From positions 1-59,965 of the forward strand of contig JAUQYB010000147.1 in the NCBI GenBank assembly GCA_030837825.1: a stretch of 59,965 bases of DNA, in the 5' to 3' direction. A model generated the notes under the pieces. The model did not search any database. It had not been told where the DNA came from and saw only the letters and a program-made list of their open reading frames with translations. Positions 44,756-53,372 of this stretch are shown in pieces. The DNA comes from Albidovulum sp. GTDB taxonomy: Bacteria; Pseudomonadota; Alphaproteobacteria; Rhodobacterales; Rhodobacteraceae. Made by a program: the position numbers and the translations under genes. How positions within the stretch are numbered: position 1 is the first letter of the stretch; each line of letters starts with the position of its first letter.

Positions 44756-45676
44756 ATGAAGTTGAATCAACGGCAGATCGATGTTTTCAACTCGGTCATG
44801 GTGAACAAGAGCATCACCGCCGCCGCCGCCAAGCTCGGGAGTTCGCAGCCCACGGTCAGCCGCGAGATACGAGAGATCGAGGGCCGGCTCGGTTTTGACC
44901 TGTTCTTGCGTTTCGGCAAGCGGTTGACACCCACCCAGCAGGCGATCCTCCTGCATGAGGTGGTGCTGCGCTCCTTTGTCGGTCTGGACGAAATCAGCCG
45001 CGCCGCCCTGGCGATCCGGGTGCACAACGCCGCCAACTTTCGCATCGCCAGCATTCCCGCCTATGCGGAATCCATCATTCCACGGGTAATCCAGCGCTTC
45101 GTCGGGGCCCGGCAGCCCGTGCACTTCTCGATCCATTCGCACGAGGAACCATCGCTGCGGCATGAGATGACCACGCAGGTCTTCGATCTGTGCATGGCCG
45201 AAAACCTGTTCGAGCGCGAAAGCGCCGAAAGCGAGTCGATCTTTGTGGGCGACATGGTCTGCGTGTTGCCGCAGGGTCATCCCCTGGTGGCACGGGCCGA
45301 ACTGACCCCTTCCGACTTTTCCGGGCAACCCTTCGTCTATTTCAGCCAGAACGATCCTTACCGGCACAGGCTGGACACCGTCTTTCACGACGCCAACGTG
45401 TCCCGTGACTATGCCGCCGAAACGACGACGGCAGCCAGTGTGTGCGCGATGGTGGCGGCAGGGGTGGGACTCTCCGTGATCAATCCGCTGACCGCCGCCG
45501 GCCACGCCGGCGGGCCCGTCGCCTTCCGTCGCCTCTCGGTGCCGGTGCCCTATCGGCTGGCGCTCTGGCATCCGCCTCGGAGCACGCGCCTGGTGCAGGT
45601 GCGCAGGTTCATCTCGATCCTTCACGAGGTGGCCCTCGAGATGGCGAGCGATCTGGAGCGCCACCTTTCGCCTTGA
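44756..45676 (+). CDS. LysR-family transcriptional regulator divergent from lysA
   Basis: 306 aa. HTH at residues 1-62 (LNQRQIDVFNSVMVNKSITA, then SSQPTVSREIREIEG), effector domain about 90-300. The start MKLNQRQIDVF follows GGAGGACGAGTC. E. coli LysR activates the divergent lysA in response to diaminopimelate, with lysine opposing; gene order here suggests the same logic, applied also to the transporter and L,D-transpeptidase-domain genes. Note that opine/nopaline-type LysR proteins look similar, so the inducer may be another amino-acid derivative. Confidence 0.9.
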   Translation: MKLNQRQIDVFNSVMVNKSITAAAAKLGSSQPTVSREIREIEGRLGFDLFLRFGKRLTPTQQAILLHEVVLRSFVGLDEISRAALAIRVHNAANFRIASIPAYAESIIPRVIQRFVGARQPVHFSIHSHEEPSLRHEMTTQVFDLCMAENLFERESAESESIFVGDMVCVLPQGHPLVARAELTPSDFSGQPFVYFSQNDPYRHRLDTVFHDANVSRDYAAETTTAASVCAMVAAGVGLSVINPLTAAGHAGGPVAFRRLSVPVPYRLALWHPPRSTRLVQVRRFISILHEVALEMASDLERHLSP

Positions 45677-45742
45677 ACGCCTGAGCATCCGGGCCGGCGA
45701 CCAGACACGCCGGCGGCCGGAGCCCATGCGGCGGAGGCTGGC

Positions 45743-46050
45743 CTATCGGCCGACCGCCCGCACCGGCGTGCCGCTGCGCTGGGTCACGCCCAGGCCGGGC
45801 GCCTGGCCGACGGCGGCGTTCGACGGCGGCAGGAGCGGCCGGCCCCGCACCATGTCGGCGGCACGCTCGGCCAGCATGATCGTCGGCGCGTTCAGGTTGC
45901 CGTTGGGCTCGCTCGGAAAGACCGAGCTGTCGATGGCCCGCAGCCCTTCCAGCCCGCGCACCCGCAACTCGCTGTCCACCACCGCCAGCGCATCCTCGCC
46001 CATCCGGCAGGACCCGCAGGGGTGGTGGCGCGCTTGCCGCCCAGAAGGAT
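45743..46050 (-). pseudogene. GMC oxidoreductase remnant (C-terminal end only)
   Basis: About 100 residues of the GMC_oxred_C domain: [11 protein letters not shown] with the catalytic-region His, [20 protein letters not shown]. About 430 N-terminal residues including the FAD-binding domain are missing. The remnant is joined directly, in another frame, to the NCS1 permease remnant, so a deletion removed the 3' end of one gene and the 5' end of the other. GMC enzymes oxidise alcohols such as choline. Confidence 0.85.
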
Positions 46051-47081
46051 GCGGAGGGGTCATGGATCGCCCGGGTGCCGATCTGCCGCAGGCCCACGAC
46101 CGAGGTGTAAAGGATGTTGGCCATCGAGGTGACGTTGGCTAAGGCGACGAAACCAAGTGCCACCACGCCGACCGCCATGCCGCCGACCTGCGCCATCCAG
46201 ATCGTCGGGTCGCTGTTGCCCAGCGCGACCGAGCCGAGCAGCCCGACGATCTCTCCCAGAGCCGCGGCGCCGAAGATGCCGACGATGTTCGGCCAGAAGG
46301 CCGTGCGTTCGTTCCGCGTCAGGCGGCCGAGGTTGCCGATATAGGGCCACCAGGAAAAGCCGGCGGCAAGGTTCACCTCCACCGCGATCACGAAGTTCAG
46401 CGTGTGGTCGTCGAAGGGCGGCGCCAGCGGCTTCAGCGCCATCAGCGCGGCGAAGGAATGCTGGCTGAGGATCAGATACATCATCCAGCCCATCAGCAGC
46501 ACCAGCGCCGGCGAGATCACCATGTTGAAGAACTTGATCGAGGTCGGTCCCTTGGCCACCACGAACCATGTCAGCAGGATCGCCCCGACCGCGGCGACCA
46601 TCACCTTCGGCCCCAGCGGATTGGCCTCGCCGCCAGAAACCAGCGCCGTCAGCCCGTCGATGGAACGGCCGAACATCATGCCCAGCACGGCAAGCCAGCC
46701 CATCGTCAGGAACACCACGGCCAGGAAATAGACCAGCCGGCTGCCGTTCGGCCCGAACTGGCTGCGCAGCGCGGTGAACTGCTCGACCCCGTATTTGCCG
46801 GCGGGGATGCAGGTCGGCAACGCGGTCAGCACCACGCCGATGATATTGCCGATTACGATGGCGACGATGCCTTAGCGCGGGCCGACGAACAGGCCGACCG
46901 CCCCGCCGATCAGGAAGGCCCAGGTGGCGATCGCCAGCGCCGAATTGGCATAGGTGAATTCCCAGAAGCCCCAACGCCTTTCCTTCGGCTGAAGCGGCAG
47001 GTCGCCGCGTTCGGCGGCATCGCTGTAGTCGGTCCGGGCGCGTCCCGCGGGGCTGTGCAAGGCGGTGTCGGTGGTGGTCAT
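46050..47081 (-). pseudogene. NCS1-family permease, nonsense mutation and 3' deletion
   Basis: Nucleobase:cation symporter-1 family (cytosine, allantoin, hydantoin carriers). The reading frame starts at ATG 47081 (MTTTDTALHS) and reaches VGPR, where an in-frame TAA (46872-46874) interrupts it. The same frame continues with GIVAIVIGNIIGV and several transmembrane helices (FSWWPYIGNLGRLTRNERT is a family hallmark). Homologous sequence ends near 46050 after [14 protein letters not shown]; roughly the last third is gone, replaced by the GMC remnant. The gene cannot give a working transporter. Its ATG overlaps the stop of the small upstream gene. Confidence 0.85.
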
Positions 47082-47251
47082 CCTAAACCCCAGGTCCAGA
47101 AGCCGGCCACCAGCGGCGCGGTCAGCGCCAGAAGTCCCAGATAGTCGGCGCCGGTCATCCGGCCCTGCCATCCGTCCTTCGCCTCCATCTCGTCATAGAC
47201 GTCGATGCGGCGCTGCAATTCCTGCGCCCAGGCCTTGTCCATCTCGGTCAT
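47078..47251 (-). CDS. small membrane protein upstream of the NCS1 permease
   Basis: 57 aa, intact. GGGGAGGA stands 4-11 bases before the ATG, an almost perfect Shine-Dalgarno. The N-terminal 35 residues are charged and helical (TEMDKAWAQELQRRIDVYD), followed by one hydrophobic segment (DYLGLLALTAPLVAGFWTW) that should span the membrane. Its TGA overlaps the permease ATG (ATGA), so the two were translationally coupled. I do not recognise a family. It may be an accessory subunit or folding partner of the carrier; with the permease broken it is likely relictual. Confidence 0.75.
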   Translation of the reverse strand: MTEMDKAWAQELQRRIDVYDEMEAKDGWQGRMTGADYLGLLALTAPLVAGFWTWGLG

Positions 47252-47314
47252 GTCATCCTCCCCTTTGCCTGCCTCCCGCAGGCGTTTTACGGGCCTCCCC
47301 GGCCCGGTCTTGGC

Positions 47315-48070
47315 TCACCTCACCCGCACCGGGGCGTTGTAACAGGGCATCCGATCGATGCGCGGCGTCCAGCCGCCGGTGGCGACCAGGTGCTGCACAT
47401 GGGCGGCGATTTCCTCCATCGGCGCGAACCAGACATCACCGCGTGCGACGAGGCTTTCGAAGAAACGATGCCAGTGATGCCAGCGCGCCAGCCGCCCGGT
47501 GGCGAACGGGTGCACCACCGGCACCCAAAGCCCGCCGTGGGCATGGGCGGCCTCGAATTCCTGCGCGAAGGGCATCAGCCCCTGTTCCGGCGCGCGGACC
47601 GGCATCATGTAGTCGAGATCCATCGACTGCACGTATTGCGGCCAGTCGTCGAGGCCCCAGTGCGAGGGCAGTTCGACCAGCCGTCCCCTGGCGCTTTCCA
47701 GAAGGTAAGGCTGGTCGTCGCCCATCAGCGAGGCGTCATAGGCAAAGCCGCGTTCGGCCAAGAGGTCGGCCGAGCGATGCGAGAAGTTGTAAAGCGGCGC
47801 GCGCCAGCCGCGCGGGCGCCGGCCGGTGGCGTGGGCGATCACCTCGATGCCGCGGTCGAGCCAGTGGGCTTCCTCGTCATCGGACAGTTCGCGCGGATGT
47901 TCGTGCAGGAAGCCGTGACGGGCGATCTCGTGGCCGCCCTTGAGGATGGTCTCGATGGCCTCGGGATACTGTTCGATGCACCAGGCCGGGATGAAGAGGG
48001 TCTGGCTCAGCCCCAGTTGCCGGTAGCTTTCGACGATGCGGGGGATGGCGACCTTCGGCCCGTACCCCCA
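47315..48070 (-). pseudogene. polysaccharide deacetylase family protein, 5' truncated
   Basis: About 250 residues of a NodB/PuuE-type protein: YGPKVAIPRIVESYRQLG, LKGGHEIARHGFLHEHP, GRRPRGWRAPLYNFSHR, and PFATGRLARWHHW near the end. The first 50-60 residues that should carry the initial Asp motif are missing; upstream sequence switches near 48070 to an SDR gene in another frame. Members of this clade include allantoinase-like PuuE and related amidohydrolases rather than true chitin deacetylases. No start codon with a ribosome-binding site is present at the junction. Confidence 0.82.
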
Positions 48071-48631
48071 GCATCTCGGTGTCGATCGGGCCGGGACAGA
48101 TGGTGTTGACGAGGATGCGCGGGGCGAATTCCTTCGCCCAGCTTCGCACGATGCCAAGGACGCCGTGCTTGGAGGCGACATAGGACGAAAAGGTCTCGCG
48201 CCCGTAATGGGCCATGTCGGAAGCGATCAGGATCGCGGAGGCGGGGTTTTCGCGGTGCCCTGCATCCGGCCGATGGCCATCTTGCCGATCAGGAAGCTGC
48301 CGCGCAGGTTGATGGCGATCACCCGGTCGAAATCGGCGACCGGCGTGTCCAGAAGCGGCACTTCGTGGATCACGCCGGCGCAGTGAACCAGAATGTCGAG
48401 GCCGCCGAAGGCAGTGCCGATGGCCCGGCCAAGTGCATCGACCGCGCCCGCGTCGGACACGTCGCAGGCAAGGCCAAGAACCTCTGCCGCCCGCGCAGCC
48501 CGGGCGGCGCTTGCCGCGTCCTCCGGCTGGCGGATGGCGGCCAGCGCCACCCGCGCGCCCGTGCCCGCGAAGACCAGCGCGCAGGCGGCGCCGATGCCGC
48601 GACCGGCGCCGGTGACAAGGACGCGCGTCAT
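48070..48631 (-). pseudogene. SDR oxidoreductase, frameshifted and 3' truncated
   Basis: Begins at ATG 48631 with the NAD(P)-binding TGAGRGIGAA and continues to LDILVHCAGVIHE. At about 48240-48250 the frame is lost (GRMQGTAKTPP, then stop); one added base restores ENPASAILIASDMAHYGRE and the active-site YVASKHG. It then breaks off after CPGPIDTEMLG near 48070, joined to the deacetylase remnant. The ATG overlaps the stop of the second SDR gene. Two independent lesions make it non-functional. Confidence 0.85.
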
Positions 48632-49390
48632 GCCATCACCTCGCCCCGGTCGAGCATCAGCGCCTGGCCGGTCATGTCGCGCGCGCCGTCGGAGGCGAGC
48701 CAGAGATAGGGCGGGGCCAGATCGTCGGGTTCCAGCAGCCCCGGCAGCACCTGCGCGCCGGTGATTTCGGCCAGAAGATCGCCCTCGCCGCGCCCGGTGC
48801 GCTTGGACATGTTGGCCAGCGACAGCATCGCCGCTTCGGTCCTGACCCAGCCGGGGCAGACGGCGTTGACGCGGATGCCACGCGGGCCGAGTTCCTTGGC
48901 CATCACCCGCATGAAGCCGAGGTTGGCGTGCTTCGATGTGACGTAGGCGGAAAACTCCGGCACCGCGACCCGGCTCCAGATCGAGGCGGTCAGGATGATC
49001 CGCCCACCTGCGGGCATTTTCGGCACGGCATGGCGGGTGACGTGGAAAGTGCCGTTCACGTTGATGTCGGTGATGCGGCGGAAGGTATCCTCCACCCCCT
49101 CCGGGCCATCGACGGGGGTGATGCGCTCCAGCCCGGCATTGTTGACCAGCACGTCGATCCGGCCCATCCCCGCCAGTGCCGCCTTGACCGCGCCGGCGTC
49201 GGTGATGTCGCATTCAAGCGCGCGGGCGCCGATCTCTGCCGCCGCGTCATGGATGCCCGCGCCCGAGGACAGCACCGTGACCTCGGCCCCCCGCCCGCAC
49301 GAAGGCCCGTGCGACCGCGAAGCCGATGCCGTGGCTCGCCCCGGTGACGAGAACGCACTCGCCTGTGAAGTCGTAGCGCAGGGCGCCCAT
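48628..49390 (-). pseudogene. SDR oxidoreductase with a single-base frameshift in a G run
   Basis: ATG 49390 starts MGALRYDFTGECVLVTGASHGIGFAVARAF-type sequence, a normal SDR N-terminus. A run of six G at about 49297-49302 shifts the frame; with five G the protein reads RAGAEVTVLSS and continues unbroken for about 215 residues (NNAGLERI, ASIWSRVAVPEFSAYVTSKHANLG with the Tyr-Lys pair, VCPGWVRTEA) to the stop at 48628. Either a recent mutation or a homopolymer sequencing error. Four bases downstream of the ureohydrolase stop on the same strand. Confidence 0.8.
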
Positions 49391-49393
49391 CGC

Positions 49394-50302
49394 TCAGGCC
49401 CCGCGCGCGTGCAGGATCCGGCCGATCAGGTTCATCAGCACCTGCGCGGCCAAAATCGTGGTGGTGCCGCCGTGGTCGTAGTCGGGCGCCACCTCGACCA
49501 GATCGACGCCGACGATGCTGCCGCGCGGGCACAGCCCGGCCAGCAGTTCCAGCACCTCGTAATAGAGAAAGCCGCCATGCGAGGGCGTGCCGGTGCCCAG
49601 CGCGATGGACGGGTCGAAGCCGTCGATGTCGATGGTAACGTAGTAGCGCGCAGCCGCCGGGATGCGCGCCAGCACCGCATCGACCCCCAGCGCGCGGATC
49701 TGGCGGACCGACAGGATGTCCGACCCCATCGACCGCGCCGCCTCATACCCGTCGCGCGCGGTGGACGAAACGTTGCGGATGCCAAGCTGCGTCAGGCCCG
49801 AGACGTAGGGCTTTTCGGCCGCGCGGCGCATCGGGTTGCCGTGGCCGTTGCGCACCCCGTGGCGCACATCGACGAAATCCAGATGCGCGTCGATCTGCGC
49901 GACATGGATCGGGCCCTTGGCGGCGCAATCCCGGTCGAAGGCGGTGATGCAGGGGATGTTGACCGAATGATCGCCGCCCAGCACCACCGGCAGCGCCCCC
50001 GCGTTCAGGATCTTGCGCACGCCGAATTCGATGTGGGCGTGGCTTTGCGCGGTGTCGGTATGGACGATGTCGGCATCGCCCAGATCGACGATGCGCACCT
50101 TGCCGGCCGGCAGGTAGGTCACGTCATCCTCATGGTCATAGGCGCCGCCGTGGCCGAAGGAAAACAGCGTCGATGCCTCGCGGATGCCGCGCGGCCCGAA
50201 CCGGGCGCCGGCGCGCCACTGGGTGCCGAAATCGAAGGGCGCGCCAAGGATCGCCACATCGGCGTCGATGGCCTTCGGCACCGTCGATGCGATGGTCACC
50301 AA
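49394..50302 (-). pseudogene. agmatinase/ureohydrolase family protein, 5' end probably deleted
   Basis: Ureohydrolases split guanidino compounds into urea and an amine. The binuclear manganese site is complete: GGDHSVN, QIDAHLDFVD and TIDIDGFDP, with TGTPSHGGF and NGHGNPM around the substrate. However the frame opens only 13 residues before DVAILGAPFDFG, where relatives have 30-45, and offers only TTG/GTG starts with no good ribosome-binding site. Directly beyond lies a LysR gene missing its own 5' end. A deletion that removed both starts and the shared promoter best explains this. The enzyme core is intact, so an active product from an alternative start cannot be excluded. Confidence 0.65.
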
Positions 50303-50303
50303 T

Positions 50304-50691
50304 CCTTTACTGCGGCGCGCTGCATCCGCTGTTCGGGCTGCCGGATGCGGCGCTGACCCCCCCGCTGCTGGCGGCCCAGGCTTTCGCCGGGCGCAGCTAC
50401 ATGCAGCGGGTGCCGATCTGCGGGGTGGATGTCGGCTGGCAGGCAGCCACCCCGCATATGGAGGGGACGCTGATCCTGCTGCTGTCGGGCGCCTATATCG
50501 GCTTCCTCCCCGACCATTATGCCACCGCCGAGGTCGAGCGCGGCCGGCTGCGGGCGCTGGCCCCCGACCGCATGTCCTTCGACGACCTGTTCCAGATCGT
50601 CCACGCCCGCCAGTCGCCGTCGCGCGCGGCGCAGGCCCTTGTGCAGGCGATCATCGACAATTGCCATGATGGCAGCCGCGCCTCGCAGTGA
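50304..50691 (+). pseudogene. LysR-family regulator remnant (C-terminal part)
   Basis: About 125 residues matching the end of a LysR effector-binding domain: [43 protein letters not shown] and the tail [21 protein letters not shown]. The DNA-binding domain and half the effector domain are absent. It abuts, head to head, the truncated ureohydrolase gene, which it presumably regulated. Confidence 0.82.
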
Positions 50692-50836
50692 CCGTCGCGC
50701 GCATGGTGCCGCGATGGGCCGACGGGCTCGACGGATCACACCCACCCGGACCGATCACCGCCGCCCCGCCCGCAACGGGGGTTTGCCCAAGCGGCGGCAC
50801 CGGCTAAAGGAAGGCCATGCCAGAACGGAGACGCCC

Positions 50837-51655
50837 ATGACCCACCCCACCGACACCCCCGGCCTCGTCGTCACCGGCGTCTCGGGGCGCATGGGCCGGA
50901 TGCTGGTGCGCACCATCGCCGCCTCCGGCCGGGCTCGGCTTGCCGGCGCGGTCGAACGTGCCGGCCATCCCTGGATCGGCCGCGACCTCGGCGAGGCGAT
51001 GGGCGGCGCGGCCAACGGCATCACCGTGACCGACGACCCGCTTCAGGCCTTCGCGAGCGCCCGGGGCGTGATCGACTTCACCGCGCCGGCGGCGACGGTG
51101 GAATTCGCCGGCCTCGCCGCCCAGGCGCGGCTCGTCCATGTCATCGGCACGACCGGGCTCGAGACAGAGCATCTTGCGGCGATCCGCGCCGCCGCCCGCC
51201 ACGCGGTGATCGTCCGCGCCGGCAACATGAGCCTCGGCGTCAACCTGCTGGCGCGTCTGACGGAAAAAGTCGCCGCCGCGCTCGACGCGGACTGGGACAT
51301 CGAGATCGTCGAGGCGCATCACCGGATGAAGGTCGACGCGCCCTCGGGCACCGCGCTGATGCTGGGGGAGGCGGCGGCGAAGGGGCGCGGCGCGGCGCTG
51401 CCCGAAATCCGCGACGCCGCGCGCGAGGGGATCACCGGACAGCGCGAGCGCGGCCACATCGGCTTCTCGGCGATCCGCGGCGGCGACATCGTCGGCGAGC
51501 ACGACGTCATCTTCGCCGCCGACGGCGAACGGATCGTGCTGCGCCACATCGCCACCGACCGCGCCATCTTCGCCCGCGGCGCGCTGAAGGCCGCGCTCTG
51601 GGGGCAGGACAGGAAGCCCGGCGAATACGACATGCTGGACGTGCTGGGGATCTGA
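50837..51655 (+). CDS. dapB: 4-hydroxy-tetrahydrodipicolinate reductase
   Basis: 272 aa NAD(P)H enzyme of the diaminopimelate/lysine pathway. N-terminal Rossmann [28 protein letters not shown]; the catalytic [16 protein letters not shown] with the His-His and Lys; C-terminal [19 protein letters not shown]. The ATG at 50837 has GGAG at proper spacing. First gene of the conserved right-hand block; transcription ends at the hairpin repeat just downstream. Supplies meso-diaminopimelate for peptidoglycan and lysine. Confidence 0.97.
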   Translation: MTHPTDTPGLVVTGVSGRMGRMLVRTIAASGRARLAGAVERAGHPWIGRDLGEAMGGAANGITVTDDPLQAFASARGVIDFTAPAATVEFAGLAAQARLVHVIGTTGLETEHLAAIRAAARHAVIVRAGNMSLGVNLLARLTEKVAAALDADWDIEIVEAHHRMKVDAPSGTALMLGEAAAKGRGAALPEIRDAAREGITGQRERGHIGFSAIRGGDIVGEHDVIFAADGERIVLRHIATDRAIFARGALKAALWGQDRKPGEYDMLDVLGI

Positions 51656-51667
51656 GTCGCCCCCGGA

Positions 51668-51715
51668 CTTCTTCGTTGCCGAAATACCCCGGGGGTCCGG
51701 GGGCGGCGCCCCCGG
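51668..51715. terminator. repeated bidirectional terminator element, copy 2
   Basis: CTTCTTCGTTGCCGAAATAC followed by CCGGGGGC-GGC-GCCCCCGG, an 8-bp stem. The leader and hairpin are nearly identical to 34762-34807. It sits between convergent dapB and the DUF1674 gene. Confidence 0.6.
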
Positions 51716-51736
51716 CCGGCCTCAAACAGGCCGGCC

Positions 51737-51916
51737 TCAGAAATCGACCGCGATCCCCTTCTTCTCCCAGTCGCCGAAGCGCACCGGCTCCGGCCCGTTG
51801 CGGCCGCCAAGCTCGGGGGGGAGGGCAGGCTCCCTTGCCTTCCGCCGCCGCTCCTCCGCCTCGGTCAGCGCGCGTCTGGCGGCCTCGGGCAGGGTGTCTT
51901 GCGGATCGTCGGTCAT
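51737..51916 (-). CDS. DUF1674 / succinate dehydrogenase assembly factor 4 homologue
   Basis: 59 aa, a complete small gene. The C-terminal GGRNGPEPVRFGDWEKKG and final AVDF are the signature of DUF1674, the family of eukaryotic SDHAF4, which binds flavinated SdhA and aids its assembly with SdhB. The N-terminus is acidic then basic (TEAEERRRKAREP), likely flexible. It is convergent with dapB and divergent from rsmB, with about 75 bases to the latter. This placement beside dapB and rsmB is common in Rhodobacterales. Confidence 0.85.
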   Translation of the reverse strand: MTDDPQDTLPEAARRALTEAEERRRKAREPALPPELGGRNGPEPVRFGDWEKKGIAVDF

Positions 51917-51991
51917 CGTCGCCTTCCTTGTCGGGGCTCGCCCGTTGGTATAGGTGGCTCAGGGCGGGGCGGCAACCCGGCCGGAGGTTCG

Positions 51992-53287
51992 ATGCGGGCA
52001 GTGACGGCACGGGGAATGGCGGCGGCTCTCGTCCTCGGGGTGACCGAGGGGCGCGTCTCGCTCGCCGACCAGATCGCGCGGGGGGCGGTCGCGGGCCTTG
52101 CCCCGCCCGACAGGGCGCGGGCGCAAAGGCTCGCGGTCGCCGCGCTGCGCAACCTCGGCCGTGTCGATGCGCTCCTGAAGCCGTTCCTGCGCAAGCCGCC
52201 GCCGCCCGAAGTGCGGGCGATCCTGCGCCTCGCCGTGACCGAACTCTTTGCCGAAGGCGCGCCCGCGCATGGCGTCGTCTCCGACGCCGTTTCCGAGGTC
52301 CGCGCCCTCGGCCGCAGGGCCGAGGCATTCGCGCCCCTCGTCAACGCGGTGCTGCGCCGCGTCACCGAAACCCCAGCCGAACGCTGGGCGGCGCTGCCGC
52401 CCGACCCGTTGCCGGGCTGGCTGCGCGGGCGGCTGATGTCGGCTTGGGGCAAGCCGGCGACGATGGCGATGGAGGCTGCGCATGCACGTGGCGCGCCCCT
52501 CGACCTCACGCCGAAGGATGGCGATGCCGTCGCCCTTGCGGCGCGTCTCGGTGGCGTGGCGCTGCCGACCGGATCGGTGCGGCTGGCCGGACCGGCGCAG
52601 GTGTCGGAGCTTCCGGGCTATGCGGAGGGCGACTGGTGGGTGCAGGACGCCGCCGCGGCGCTGGCCGCGAAGGTGCTCGCGCCCCGTCCCGGAGAGCGGG
52701 TGCTCGACCTCTGTGCCGCGCCGGGCGGCAAGACGCTGCAACTCGCCGCCGCCGGGGCGCGCGTCACCGCGCTCGACCTCTCGGCCGAGCGGATGGAGCG
52801 GGTCGTCGAGAACCTCGCCCGCTGCCGGCTCGCGGCCGAAACCGTCGTCGCCGATGCGCTGACCTGGCAGGGGCCGGGCGGCTGGGATGCGGTGCTGCTC
52901 GACGCCCCCTGTTCGGCGACCGGCACGATCCGGCGCCACCCCGACCTGCCGCATGTCCGCGATACGGCGGGGTTGAAAGCCCTCTTCGCCCTGCAATCGG
53001 CGCTGATCGACCGCGCGCTCGCGCATCTCAATCCCGGCGGCCGGCTGGTCTTCGCCACCTGCTCGCTCCTGCCCGAGGAGGGGGAGCGGCAGATTTCCGC
53101 CGCCCTTGACCGCCATCCGGGCCTTGTCGCCGACCGCACCGCGCTGGGCCTTCCCGGCGTGGAATCCCGCTGGATCACCGTCGAAGGCGGCCTGCGCCTC
53201 AGGCCCGACGACTGGCCCGAAAGGGGCGGCCTGGACGGGTTCTACATCGCCTGCCTCAGGCGGGACGGGGCGGCCGGCGGCCAATAG
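51992..53287 (+). CDS. rsmB: 16S rRNA (cytosine-967-C5)-methyltransferase
   Basis: 431 aa. N-terminal NusB-like helical domain (about 1-140) and a C-terminal SAM-dependent m5C methyltransferase: motif I LDLCAAPGGKTLQLAA, motif IV DAPCSATGTIRRHPD (the Pro-Cys catalytic site) and the motif VI nucleophile Cys in FATCSLLPEEGE. It methylates C967 of 16S rRNA. The ATG at 51992 has GGAGG five bases upstream. Followed after 85 bases by the heparinase-family gene. Confidence 0.93.
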   Translation: MRAVTARGMAAALVLGVTEGRVSLADQIARGAVAGLAPPDRARAQRLAVAALRNLGRVDALLKPFLRKPPPPEVRAILRLAVTELFAEGAPAHGVVSDAVSEVRALGRRAEAFAPLVNAVLRRVTETPAERWAALPPDPLPGWLRGRLMSAWGKPATMAMEAAHARGAPLDLTPKDGDAVALAARLGGVALPTGSVRLAGPAQVSELPGYAEGDWWVQDAAAALAAKVLAPRPGERVLDLCAAPGGKTLQLAAAGARVTALDLSAERMERVVENLARCRLAAETVVADALTWQGPGGWDAVLLDAPCSATGTIRRHPDLPHVRDTAGLKALFALQSALIDRALAHLNPGGRLVFATCSLLPEEGERQISAALDRHPGLVADRTALGLPGVESRWITVEGGLRLRPDDWPERGGLDGFYIACLRRDGAAGGQ

Positions 53288-53372
53288 CCGGTGACAGGGC
53301 GGGGGCCTGCCGGTAATCTCCGGCCCGGGCAGATTCCCGGACGCGGCCGGGCAAGACAACAACAAGACAGCA

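Noticed and set aside
45700..50700. Insertion sequence or prophage as cause of the damaged locus
   Set aside because: No transposase, integrase or terminal inverted repeats were seen; lesions are simple deletions and point changes.
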